Positions 55,465-64,000 of a stretch of DNA of 64,000 nt are shown here, piece after piece. The notes beneath the pieces are model-generated. The model searched no databases and had not been told where the DNA came from. It was given only the letters and a program-made list of their open reading frames with translations. The translations under genes and the position numbers were made by a program. This DNA is from Chryseobacterium mulctrae (lineage in GTDB: Bacteria; Bacteroidota; Bacteroidia; Flavobacteriales; Weeksellaceae). The stretch covers positions 4,659,001-4,723,000 of the forward strand of contig NZ_VAJL01000001.1 of the NCBI RefSeq assembly GCF_006175945.1. Direction: 5' to 3'. How positions within the stretch are numbered: the first letter of the stretch is position 1; each line of letters begins with the position of its first letter.

Positions 55465-56655
55465 TTAGTTTCTATTTACATTTATAGGAAGAACAATTTT
55501 AACGTCTATTGGCTTTCCTTCCTTTTTGGCGGGTGTCCATTTTGGTGAAAGGTTCAACACACGTCTAATTTCTTTTTCTGAAAAATTCCCTGTGGTCTTT
55601 ACATTTAGAATATTAATATTTCCTTGTGTGTCAATTAAAAACTCGATAACAGCATTACCCGAAACTTCATCAAAGTTGAAATAATTATCTTTAATAAATG
55701 GTATAAAATTAGAGTTTCCGTCTTTAAAGACGGGCTTTTCATCAACTAATAGATTGTCTAAATTAAAGTTATTATGTATTGCTTCTTTCTTGGGTTTTAT
55801 GGTTTGAGTGTTTAAGTATAGAAAGTCAGGGTTATTTTTCAATTCAATAAGTTTGAAATAAGTCCAATTTGTATAATCAAAAATCTTGTCGTTCAATTTA
55901 TCTGTAATGGATTCAAAAAAAGCATTAAAGAAAATTTCTCTTTCGAGATATGTTTCACTAATTCCATCTAATGTAACACGATTAATATCGTAAATTTTGT
56001 CAAGATTAAATTCCCCACTCATTAGTCTAAAATTCCAATCCAAATTATATTCTTTTCTGATTATAGGATTATCACCAAAGGATAATTTTGTAAAATCTGT
56101 TGAATAAGTGTCAGGTCGATAAACACTAAGCAATATGTTGTTCAATGTTCTTTTTTCCAACATTATAAGAATATTGTCATTAAAAGTAGCATCATATTTA
56201 TCGTTATCATTTTTCACTTCCCAAATCCCTATGAATCTTCCTTTTGTATCAAACTCGCCCTTTAAACCGCTCCAATTAACTTCTCCTACTAATATATCGT
56301 CTTGAAATTCCAAAGAATAACTCTCAGAAATTCCATTCTCAAGAAATTTGAATATCCAGATTCCATTTTTTAAGTCATTGGTATAATTTCCATAGAACTC
56401 AATTTTATAACCGTCATTTTCAAAATGATATTTCCAAGTTCCAACTTTCAAATTTTGAGTATGTTGACCAATTTCTGATTGATTCTTGGCTTTAAAATAT
56501 TCAAATTTACCTTCCAGTATTATATTATTCTCCTTCCCTTTGTAAAAATTATACTTTGCAGTTCCTTCTTTATAATTTCCTTCAAAGGTTTTTAAGTCCT
56601 GAGAAAATAGGGTAACTGAAAATGTTAAAAATAGGATTGTAATAATTTGTTTCAT
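55465..56655 (-). CDS. TonB C-terminal-domain protein with N-terminal MORN-like region
   Basis: 396 aa with a signal peptide (MKQIITILFLTFSVTLFSQ). The first 130 residues have repeated G-x-W/F-x-x-F strands like MORN-type repeats (VGTWKYHFENDG, NGIWIFKFLENG). The last 90 residues match the energy-transducer TonB C terminus (GNAVIEFLIDTQGNINILNVKTTG..., LSPKWTPAKKEGKPIDVKIVLPINV). With a cleavable signal and no membrane anchor it is not a normal TonB; such secreted TonB-tail proteins are common in flavobacteria. Confidence 0.65.
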   Translation of the reverse strand: MKQIITILFLTFSVTLFSQDLKTFEGNYKEGTAKYNFYKGKENNIILEGKFEYFKAKNQSEIGQHTQNLKVGTWKYHFENDGYKIEFYGNYTNDLKNGIWIFKFLENGISESYSLEFQDDILVGEVNWSGLKGEFDTKGRFIGIWEVKNDNDKYDATFNDNILIMLEKRTLNNILLSVYRPDTYSTDFTKLSFGDNPIIRKEYNLDWNFRLMSGEFNLDKIYDINRVTLDGISETYLEREIFFNAFFESITDKLNDKIFDYTNWTYFKLIELKNNPDFLYLNTQTIKPKKEAIHNNFNLDNLLVDEKPVFKDGNSNFIPFIKDNYFNFDEVSGNAVIEFLIDTQGNINILNVKTTGNFSEKEIRRVLNLSPKWTPAKKEGKPIDVKIVLPINVNRN

Positions 56656-56741
56656 ATTTTTCGAAGTGCATTACACAATTAAGGAGACCATTTCGGCACT
56701 TGGTGATGGCAGGGCAATTAAAGTATAAATCTTCACTTTTT

Positions 56742-56788
56742 GGTAAAAGTTCAATCGAAGAACTGCCGTTGAACTTTGCAGTTTTACC
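56742..56788. repeat. Imperfect hairpin between cassette-like genes
   Basis: AAAGTTCAA (56746-56754) pairs with TTGAACTTT (56769-56777), and GGTAA (56742-56746) with TTACC (56784-56788) across a 6-nt bulge. No T-run follows. It could be a recombination-site relic or a weak terminator. Confidence 0.4.
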
Positions 56789-56833
56789 CACTATTGCAAA
56801 ACCGCTCTGGCAATTACTCTTTAATCTATTTTT

Positions 56834-57352
56834 TTATCTATTCATAAAAGTATGATAAAATTCTCCGTCATCAAGATTTTGAATTTTATTTAATAGCAAA
56901 ATCAAATTATCCTGAATTTTTGGTTCTATTTGATTTTCTATAATCATTTTTTTTGTTTGTTCAAATTTAGCGCTTCTAAATTTAACATCAATTACTGATT
57001 GGAATGCCTTAGTTCTAACTTGGTCTCCAATCAGAAACATTAATTCATTTTCCCAATCTTCTTGAGTTTTTTCAGAAAACTGACCACTATATCTTTCAAA
57101 AGTCATAGAAAAATTTCCGTTCCAATCTCCCCAATCTGGTGATTCATCCATATTACCAACAAAAAAATCAAGTTCGTTTATTTCATCTACAATAACTGTT
57201 TCGGTATTTAAATTATATTTTTTGATAAGGTCAATGCTTTTAGCTACCTCATTCCCAAATATGTTCAACTCATAAATATCATTTTCTAAATCAAAATATT
57301 GGTGGTTGCTGAATTTTAGAACAATCAAATTATCGTCAATTTTTTTTGACAT
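56834..57352 (-). CDS. Unknown 172-aa protein
   Basis: Soluble and acidic (IYELNIFGNEVAKSIDLIKKY, SPDWGDWNGNFSMTFERYSGQ). No family recognised; looks like a small immunity-type or antitoxin-like protein only by composition. In the cassette-like series. Confidence 0.5.
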   Translation of the reverse strand: MSKKIDDNLIVLKFSNHQYFDLENDIYELNIFGNEVAKSIDLIKKYNLNTETVIVDEINELDFFVGNMDESPDWGDWNGNFSMTFERYSGQFSEKTQEDWENELMFLIGDQVRTKAFQSVIDVKFRSAKFEQTKKMIIENQIEPKIQDNLILLLNKIQNLDDGEFYHTFMNR

Positions 57353-57475
57353 CAGTTAATATTGGATATTTATTTACGATTTTAAGATTTTCCATTTTGC
57401 AGTTCGTTTTATAATTGCACTAACTATCAAATATACATAATAGTACGATTGGAATGGCTAATGATGAAATTTTAC

Positions 57476-57545
57476 CCGACTACGAAAATTTAATACCTTA
57501 TATTAAATAGCTTAGATAATTTTTGATAAATATCTTCTTCAAAAT
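57476..57545 (-). repeat. Repeat copy A: the intact 3' end of the 57490 gene
   Basis: This copy codes for the real C terminus (EEDIYQKLSKLFNIRY) and a few bases beyond the stop. Copies B and C downstream look like leftovers of it. Confidence 0.6.
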
Positions 57546-58224
57546 CATTGGGTTTAACAGTGATAGCTCTTGAAAATGTTCCCTTGTCAAACTTGGTATT
57601 ATATTCGTTTTCCATCGCCTCAATAATAGTGGTGTCTTGAAAATCCGGATTAATAATATGATTGTCCTTTAAGAATCGGTGGATTCTGATGAAAGAAGAT
57701 TTCTGATCTACGATTAGGTTGTGATTTTCATCGATGAACTTTTTGTCTTTCAAAAAATCAATGAAAATTTTAGAACTGTTTTCACCTATCATAATATCCG
57801 ACAGGCGAATTTCTCTTTTTGTTTTACTTTCTAAAGCAAAATATAGAAAAAGGGTAGTTTCAGCACCACTTAGAAAATTCCCCTGTAACTTCATTAGGTT
57901 ACTTGAAGTTATTAAGCAGGTGGATTCTTTTCGATATTCATCTAAACAATAATTGATTTTCTCCTCAAAATTGTGATTTCTTGATATATCGATGTCTTTG
58001 AAGTGAGAGCTGAAAAAATTCTCCAACTTTTCATACTGTATCAAAAACTCGTTTTTCATTTTCTCAGTAAGAATAATTTTGCTGGCTTTCTTTTTGGCTT
58101 TGTCGATTCTTTTTGACAACATCTTTTGAATGTTTTCTCCCCTGATCCGATAATAGACCATCATAGGATAGCTTACAAATTCTTCCCAAAAGTTCCAACG
58201 TCCGTATAATTTCTTCTGATCCAT
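57490..58224 (-). CDS. Unknown 244-aa island protein
   Basis: Basic, helical (GENIQKMLSKRIDKAKKKASK, SGAETTLFLYFALESKTKREIRLSDIM, FDKGTFSRA). The second half has a winged-helix flavour, loosely like RteC-type regulators, but I cannot assign it. A TAATTTTG box (58327-58320) upstream could be its promoter. Its 3' end is the source of repeats B and C. Confidence 0.55.
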   Translation of the reverse strand: MDQKKLYGRWNFWEEFVSYPMMVYYRIRGENIQKMLSKRIDKAKKKASKIILTEKMKNEFLIQYEKLENFFSSHFKDIDISRNHNFEEKINYCLDEYRKESTCLITSSNLMKLQGNFLSGAETTLFLYFALESKTKREIRLSDIMIGENSSKIFIDFLKDKKFIDENHNLIVDQKSSFIRIHRFLKDNHIINPDFQDTTIIEAMENEYNTKFDKGTFSRAITVKPNDFEEDIYQKLSKLFNIRY

Positions 58225-58463
58225 AATTTCATTGATTATTAATAAAAACCAACTTCTCGCAGAACCAGTTTCTAATTACCTTTCCATTTTTAAATTTTGA
58301 AGTCCTAATTGCGTACCTGCAAAATTATCTTTGTGTAGAGATTTTTGTATTATAACGCCCTTTCAAAATAATAAATTTATGTGTATTGAAGCTAAATTGT
58401 TAAAACTAAATTTTTATATATTCAAAATTAATATATAAATTTATAAAACATATCACATAATAT
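58225..58463. promoter_or_regulatory. Divergent intergenic region with a minus-strand -7 box
   Basis: TAATTTTG at 58327-58320 (minus strand) fits TAnnTTTG for the gene at 57490; no TTG is found at the right distance. Nothing else recognised. Confidence 0.35.
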
Positions 58464-59123
58464 ATGAGCTATCCAAAAGAAGTTTTAAAAGAAGCTTTAG
58501 AAAATTTTTTAGTCGAAAGATTAAAAGAGTATGATTTTAATTTCAATGCAAAAAGTTTAAAATTTGTAAGAGAATTTGATGAAATAAAAAATGAGATATA
58601 TTTTCCTGCCGCCAAATTTAATTATGCAAATGAAATTATTCAATTTGATTGTTATTTTGACATTGAAAGCTCTAAATTTAAAAGGTGGCACAAAAAGAAT
58701 TTTCCTGATTTAAGTGTATCATATTACTTAAATCCAGAGAACCATTACAGCAAAAAATTTAATAGGGAGTTATACGCTGCGTATTATGATTTTAAAAAAT
58801 ATGATCATCAAAAGATAATGGATGTAATTTTTGAGAATTTCGTCAAGTGCAAAAATCCATATTTTCTTGATAATAATACTTGGGAAAAGATTGCAAAAAA
58901 TAGTGTTGCCGAAGATAAAATCAACGCATTAATTATGTGCGGAAAATATAATGAAGCTTTCGAATTATGTTCGGATAAGATAGAAAAATATCAAAAATAT
59001 ATGGAATCCGATGATTACAAAAATGAATCAAATCCAAATCTAATAGAACATTATCAATATCATTTAAATCGATTAGCAGCAAAAGGAGATTACTTAAAAG
59101 AATATATCAAGATTGATTTGTAA
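58464..59123 (+). CDS. Unknown 219-aa protein
   Basis: Helical, soluble (KEALENFLVERLKEYDFNFNAKS, FNRELYAAYYDFKKYDHQKIMD, INALIMCGKYNEAFELC). The last third resembles a TPR pair. No family recognised. Divergent from the 57490 gene and convergent with the integrase. Confidence 0.5.
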   Translation: MSYPKEVLKEALENFLVERLKEYDFNFNAKSLKFVREFDEIKNEIYFPAAKFNYANEIIQFDCYFDIESSKFKRWHKKNFPDLSVSYYLNPENHYSKKFNRELYAAYYDFKKYDHQKIMDVIFENFVKCKNPYFLDNNTWEKIAKNSVAEDKINALIMCGKYNEAFELCSDKIEKYQKYMESDDYKNESNPNLIEHYQYHLNRLAAKGDYLKEYIKIDL

Positions 59124-59205
59124 AATAAGATTTAGGGATTCCTAATTGATTATTTCAATTCCTTAATTTCTTTATAGAATATATCTTTCTTATACTCAAA
59201 ATAGC

Positions 59206-60446
59206 TTACTTAAAAACTTCGTTCATATAATTAACTTTATCGTCTTCACTTGGTCTGTAATACGCATTGAAGACCTCTAAACTAGTATGTCCTGTGTAGC
59301 TCATAATTACTTTGTCAGGAACTCTCTTATTTTTCATTATAGTGATAAAGCTTCTTCTTGCAGTATGTGAGGAAATTCTTTCCCAAAACTCAGACTTTAC
59401 GTCTACTAATTCATCACCATATTTCATAGTTTTCTTTATCTCATCAGTAAATTTCAGCTCTTTAAAGACCTCCTTAATAAATTCATTCATCTTTTGATTC
59501 GTAATAGTTGGTAAATCATAATCATACTTTTCAAGAATTGATTTAGAAATAGTATTAATTGGAATTGAAAGATTCTTAGTTTTACTTTTTAAATCAATAA
59601 CCCTAATAAAGTCCCTTGAATATCCTGTTTTGAAATACGATTGTAATTTCCAAAGCGCATTCCAGTTACACATCCAAAAACAAACAAATCTCTAACTCTT
59701 TCAAGTCTTTTATTTGTACTGAAATCATATTGATAAATTTGTTCCACCTGCTCGTAGTTTAGAGCTATCTCGTCTGTTCGGAATTTGGGAGGTTTCTTGA
59801 AATTGATAAAACCATTGTTGTAGGTGTATTTCTTACTCAAAGTCCAATAAAAAAAAGTTTTTAATAATCCCACGTTTCTATGGACAGTATTAGCGGAATG
59901 GTCTTTTTCTTCGATACAATATTTGAGAAATTTATTATAGATCTTTTCATCAAAATTACCTAAACTTAATTTTAATTTGTATTCCTCTTGGAAATTCTCT
60001 AACAATTTTTTGTTATAATCATATCTGCTTTTAGTTGATTTAGATATTCCCTTTCCAGAATAATCATTTTCTTTTTCCTGAACAAATTCATCATATATCC
60101 TGAAAAAATCGTCTTTTCTTTTGATCTTTTTAAATTCTTCGTCAAATCGCTGTCTTATAATATCAATCGTTATCTCTTCGCCAATGTTTTTGTAACGATT
60201 GACAATCTCGGTGAAAAAACCGATGTATCTGTCAAGTTGTTTTTTTATACTTCTATGGCTCTCGGCTCTTTTTGTTCTTCCGTTTAGATCGTTGGGTTGC
60301 CGGTTATCGAAATCCCATTCTTCAGGTTTAATTTTTTCTCCAGTAGAATAGATAAAATTCTTATTTTCATTTCCAAAATAAGAACGGAAGTAAATTAGTG
60401 TTTCCTTTTCGCCGTTGGGTTCTTTAAGTTTGAAGGTAGAATTCAT
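59206..60446 (-). pseudogene. Site-specific tyrosine recombinase (integrase), frameshifted
   Basis: Two overlapping frames make one integrase of about 413 aa. The part at 60446-59589 holds the arm-binding and SAM-like domains (KIKPEEWDFDNRQP, YDEFVQEKEND, DHSANTVHRNVGLLKTFFYW) and the first catalytic Arg (CVTGMRFG). The part at 59673-59206 holds the other residues: SHTARRSF, SYTGHTS and the nucleophile in YYRPSED. The frame breaks at the CCC at 59613-59615; restoring one base gives ISKQDIQGDFIRVIDLK. It lies next to attR and is the island's integrase. If the break is real the island cannot excise alone. Confidence 0.85.
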
Positions 60447-60576
60447 AAGGTGCTAAATTAGGTGCTAATACTTTCATAATTGAACATAAAAACAACTTGT
60501 TTTTATTAATACAAATATATTTAAAATATTGATAAATAGAATACTTATACAAAATTAGATATGTTAATTTTAACAA

Positions 60577-60599
60577 GGTTCGTTTCCCTCTCTCTCCGC
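60577..60599 (+). other. attR: imperfect copy of the tRNA-Ser 3' end
   Basis: GGTTCG-tt-TCCCTCTCTCTCCGC, 21 of 23 bp equal to 32557-32579, 131 bp from the integrase start. Confidence 0.8.
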
Positions 60600-60622
60600 T
60601 GGTAGAGATACTAAAATAAGCT

Positions 60623-60658
60623 AAAACGCTGTAAACATTGATGTTTACAGCGTTTTTT
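60623..60658 (+). terminator. Terminator beyond attR, probably the tRNA's original one
   Basis: AAAACGCTGTAAACAT (60623-60638) and ATGTTTACAGCGTTTT (60641-60656), a perfect 16-bp stem with T-run. Before insertion it would have followed tRNA-Ser directly. Confidence 0.88.
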
Positions 60659-60659
60659 A

Positions 60660-61054
60660 TTTTTACGCTAGAATCAAAAAAAATCAAAATAGGTCACGAT
60701 TTATATGTCCTATTTCGTGTCCCATTCAAAAAATCACCAAAAGGGGTCACGAAAAATCAAGGAAAACCCGACCAATAGGCAGTCCAACGATTGAACATCT
60801 TGCAAAAAGTGGTAACGAAAAGTAAATTATTAAACAATTAAAGTTATCACACAATGAACAAAACAAGGGATGGCAAAGCCATCCCTTGTAAACTATTCTT
60901 TACAGTGCTTATTCTAAGCAGATTTCCTTTCCTCTTCAAATTAACCTCCAACTATTTCAACGATAGGATCCGGCACTGTATCGCAGGTTGTTTTATCTGG
61001 TGCATGAAAACGGCTGCTTTCATATTACATATTTGTTTATTTATATTTGATGTT
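60660..61054. other. Gene-free stretch with GGTcACGAAA repeats and a hairpin
   Basis: A motif like GGT(C/A)ACGA occurs at 60692, 60745 and 60811, with an inverse TTTCGTGTCC at 60713. This resembles arm-type sites or an integration relic. ACAAGGGATGGC and GCCATCCCTTGT (60863-60889, AAA loop) form a perfect 12-bp hairpin without a T-run. No gene is supported. Confidence 0.4.
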
Positions 61055-63195
61055 CTAAGCAGGATTATTTCTCTCTTTTTCAAGTTCCCAAACTCTATGA
61101 TTAGCTACAGCTTTAATAAATGCAGTAGCAGGATCTTTAATCTCAGAGGTGATAATTGCAGGATCATCATGTTTTTTATCACTCACATGACTTGCTTTAT
61201 AGATTGCGTCTGTTTCTTTTCCAAAATAGATTGCTTTGCAATGTTTATAGGCTTCGTTGACAAATAATAAGGTTCCGGGTTTGTTATCTTCATTCATTAA
61301 ATTATCTGAAGATTGTTTTCCACTGCACAAGTAAAGTGCATCAAAGCAAACACTTGCTGTACTCGTCAAAGAATGTTTGGGTTCAAAAATAGTTCCGTCA
61401 TCAGCTTTTACAGATGCTAAACTTCCTGCAATAATCTGTACTACAGCTCCTTCTTTTTCCAGCTTAGATTGTAGGGAATTTACATCGGCAGCTTTTACTC
61501 CGTTTTCCATAATAAAACCAACAATGCGGCTCTCAATAGTATTTTTAACGGTATTGGCCATGCTTAAGGCTTCTGAACTATTTGTCATAGGCTCTTTTTC
61601 CGGGCTTTGTAATGTCGCAGGATCAGCATCTGCAGGAATACTTCCATTCGGTTGTTTTAACTGAATCACTTTTACTCCTATTTTCTTCGCAACTTTTGAA
61701 GCCAAATCTTGATTAATGAATGCAAGCTGTCCTACAACTCTTTCTCTGATAGCAGGAATTGTTACTTTAGAAAGTTCAAAAATTAGCGCATTCTCTATAT
61801 GTTGTTTTTCAGGAGCAGACTGGCTATTAAAGAACAATTTTGCCTGTGAATAATGATCTACAAAACTTTCACTTCTTGCACGGATTTTTTTACTGTCAAC
61901 TCTTTCATTGTGAGAAGTAAAACCACCCTCTTTCATCATCGCCTGAAAAGGACATCCGCCACCAATAGAATTGGGCTCGTAACTAACTTTTCCTTTTACA
62001 ATTTGCTGACGCATATGTCCGTCGCGCTGATTATTATGAACTTCATTTAAAGAACGGTTAATAGGAATCTCATGGAAATTAGGAGATCCTAAACGTGATA
62101 ACTGAGTGTCGGTGTAAGAGAATAATCTTCCCTGTAACAACGGATCATTGGTAAAATCAATACCGGGAACCAAATGTCCAGGTGAAATGCAATTTGCTCT
62201 GTTTCAGCAAAAAAATTATCAGGATTTCTATTCAATGTTAAAGTGCCTACAATCTGAACAGGAACTTCCTCTTCCGGGATTAGCTTGGTTGGATCAAGCA
62301 GATCAAAATCAAATTTATATTCATCTTCTTCAGGTATGATTTGCACTCCGAAATCCCATTCAGGGAATGCGCCGTTTTCTATGGCTTCCCAAAGATCTCT
62401 TCTGTGAAAATCTGAGTCTTTACCCGAAATTTTTGTTGCTTCATCCCAAGCTACGGAATGTACACCGAGTTTTGGTTTAAAGTGAAATTTTACAAAATGA
62501 ACAGTTCCTTCACTATTAATGAATTTAAAAGTATGAACTCCAAATCCTTCCATCATTCTAAGACTTCTCGGAATGGCTCTGTCACTCATTGCCCACATAA
62601 TCATGTGCATGCTTTCGGGCATTAAAGAAATAAAATCCCAAAAAGTATCATGCGCAGATGCAGCTTGTGGAATCGCATTATCCGGTTCAGGTTTTACTGC
62701 ATGAATCAGATCAGGGAATTTCATAGCATCCTGAATGAAGAAGACAGGAATGTTATTACCTACAAGATCATAATTGCCTTCTTCTGTATAAAATTTAATC
62801 GCAAAACCTCGCACATCACGAGCAAGATCAGTACTTCCTGCGCTTCCGGCAACTGTAGAAAAACGTACGAAAACAGGTGTTTCTTTACCTTCTTCTGTTA
62901 AAAATTTTGCTTTTGTATATTTTTGTAAACTTTTATTAAGTTTAAAAACACCGTGAGCTCCCGAACCTCTTGCATGAACAATACGTTCAGGTATTCTTTC
63001 ATGATCAAAATGAGTAATTTTTTCACGAAGGATAAAATCTTCCAATAATGTTCCGCCCCGTTCCCCGTCTTTTAAAGAATCCTGATTATTGTTGATCTTT
63101 AATCCTTGATTGGTTGTGAGTTTTTCATTTAAATTATCTGTTGTGTGGTCTTTTAGTTGATCTAATTTTTCACTTTTTTGGTTGTTCTTTTCCAT
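61055..63195 (-). pseudogene. katE: KatE-type (HPII-like) catalase, frameshifted
   Basis: Two overlapping frames make a large-subunit heme catalase of about 713 aa. The part at 63195-62089 has the catalytic His in [14 protein letters not shown], the distal Asn region [16 protein letters not shown] and [16 protein letters not shown]. The part at 62173-61055 has the heme Tyr in [15 protein letters not shown] and the C-terminal DJ-1/PfpI-like domain of large catalases. The frame breaks at the GG at 62181-62182; one added base restores [13 protein letters not shown] exactly. It removes hydrogen peroxide, in stationary phase in other bacteria. A core enzyme with one clean 1-bp break may reflect sequencing error. 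Confidence 0.88.
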
Positions 63196-63695
63196 ATTTA
63201 TATTGTAATTATAGTGGTTAAATTATGTATAGTAAGCGTAAATTTGAACTTCTATATTTTAAAATTTTAATTAAAAAATTATACCATTTATTTCAGTTTT
63301 AAGCATTAATATAAAAATTAATAAAGGCAGAAAAACATGAGATTTTTATAAAGAAAATGTGTAGCGTTGTAAAAGTAATATTAGAATGTTTGTTAATTGC
63401 AGATTCAATATTAATCATAAAAAAATTGATGATAATATTGAAACGAATACATTATTTGCAAAAGTTCCGTCTGAAATAAAATTGTTTTGGTTTATTTTTT
63501 TCGTAGGAGAAAATAATATCATTAGCATCTGAAAACAGAGCTTTAAGAATGTGGGGCTTCATAAAATGATTTAGTGATGTTTTTGGTTAAACCAAATATA
63601 ACCTAATAATTTGCAATCAATTATGACCTTGGTCATATTGACGTTTTGAGTAAAAGATACTTGTCAAATTCTTTATTTTTCTAAATTATAATATG
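63196..63695. other. 500-bp gene-free region upstream of katE
   Basis: AT-rich, no supportable ORF. It should hold the katE promoter, but no TAnnTTTG box with correct spacing stands out. Confidence 0.45.
63622..63637. promoter_or_regulatory. Inverted repeat TATGACC-tt-GGTCATA
   Basis: Perfect 7-bp arms with a 2-nt spacer, a typical size for a dimeric regulator site. It is 59 bp beyond the end of the ORF at 63696 and 430 bp upstream of katE; its target is unclear. Confidence 0.4.
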
Positions 63696-63998
63696 TTATT
63701 TAAAATCAACGAGTCCATCTGTAAGGCATTTCCACTGGATTTTAGAAAACCCCAACATCCCTCCGATTGCAATTGCAATATTTCTGATGCAATTTAAAAA
63801 TCCTGATTTCAGGTTAGGATATTCATTCCTTCCATAAATTCCTGCTTTTAAAATATTTCCCTGTTTCGAAATCAAAAATGTAGATGTGGCTGCATTAGAA
63901 TAAAAATGAGCTATCTTTCGGCTGTTTTCTTTAACGGGATCTTTTGATGGTCTACACTGAATCATTAGTCTATCAGGAATATTTGTATCTATCATCAT
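63696..63998 (-). CDS. Unknown protein at the window edge, possibly partial
   Basis: 100 codons from an ATG at 63998 (MMIDTNIPDRLMIQ); the true start may lie beyond the window. NIAIAIGGMLGFSKIQWKC near the C terminus is mildly hydrophobic. No family recognised; coding status is only moderately supported. Confidence 0.45.
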   Translation of the reverse strand: MMIDTNIPDRLMIQCRPSKDPVKENSRKIAHFYSNAATSTFLISKQGNILKAGIYGRNEYPNLKSGFLNCIRNIAIAIGGMLGFSKIQWKCLTDGLVDFK

Positions 63999-64000
63999 AA

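Larger units (their letters stand above)
32580..60599. mobile_element. 28-kb integrated genomic island in tRNA-Ser, rich in defence-like genes
   Basis: Boundaries are the tRNA-Ser end and an imperfect copy of it, with a tyrosine integrase gene just inside the right end. Content changes sharply from metabolic core genes to hypothetical, nuclease, NTPase, RT and toxin genes. I see no conjugation (Tra) genes, relaxase or phage structural genes, so it is an integrative island rather than a full ICE or prophage. The integrase is frameshifted, so it may now be immobile. Confidence 0.8.

Noticed and set aside
56656..57489. Integron attC sites between cassette-like genes
   Set aside because: The spacers have hairpins but no paired RYYYAAC/GTTRRRY boxes, and no integron integrase is present.
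32580..60599. Prophage or complete conjugative element
   Set aside because: No capsid, portal, terminase, tail, relaxase or Tra-like gene could be recognised.
60854..61267. 137-codon plus-strand frame at the end of katE
   Set aside because: Half of it is antisense to the catalase C terminus, it starts in a hairpin, and its composition is just hydrophobic and Cys/Phe-rich noise.
1..64000. CRISPR array
   Set aside because: I saw no regularly spaced direct repeats of 24-40 bp; the only periodic repeats are the 8-nt intergenic units and the IS21 end boxes.

Overview
The window looks like a chromosomal segment of a flavobacterium in the Chryseobacterium group (Weeksellaceae). The reasons are an AT-rich composition, Bacteroidota-type promoters (TTG-N19-TAnnTTTG), a SusC-type receptor, and typical neighbourhoods such as LuxC-like reductase/ferredoxin/serC/serA/DUF1015. 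The assignment is inferred from gene content and family resemblance; no database search was run.

Left part (1-32,480) is mostly core genome. It holds a frameshifted SusC-like receptor, divergent from a sugar MFS transporter and a Nudix-fold regulator. Next come glutaryl-CoA dehydrogenase, an AddB-like nuclease, rsmG, an aspartate aminotransferase with an M16 protease, and a peroxiredoxin/thioredoxin operon. These are followed by a Bax-inhibitor-1 protein, LuxC-like reductase and ferredoxin, serC-serA-DUF1015, two M28 peptidase paralogues (one apparently catalytically dead), a MocR regulator divergent from cupin and dapA-like genes, an aspartyl protease, and a membrane-anchored DUF4041/GIY-YIG protein.

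Middle part (32,580-60,599) is a 28-kb genomic island inserted in the 3' end of tRNA-Ser(TGA). The tRNA end is repeated imperfectly (21/23) beside a tyrosine integrase at the far end. The cargo is mainly defence-like: an AcrVA2-like protein; a Cap4-like nuclease/STAND NTPase/TPR protein (Avs/NLR-like); an operon of HTH-ImmA/IrrE peptidase, a 163-aa protein and an OLD-family nuclease, whose promoter sits between two identical palindromes; a three-gene unknown cluster divergent from an XRE regulator; a primase-like (VirE_N/BT4734) gene and a 659-aa reverse transcriptase separated by a compact foldable RNA; a GIY-YIG protein; an Rhs-tip HNH toxin with an overlapping immunity gene, cut by an IS21-family element; and a cassette-like series of small genes ending in copies of the same 3'-end sequence. 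The integrase is frameshifted.

Right part (60,600-64,000) returns to the chromosome: the probable original tRNA terminator, a frameshifted KatE-type catalase, and an unrecognised ORF at the edge.

Three genes (susC, integrase, katE) are each broken by one small indel in a short G/C run. This could be real decay or a systematic sequencing error and should be settled before the frameshifts are read biologically. The strongest candidates for an undescribed system are the primase-RNA-RT module (44,937-48,118) and the ImmA/163-aa/OLD operon (37,281-41,144).
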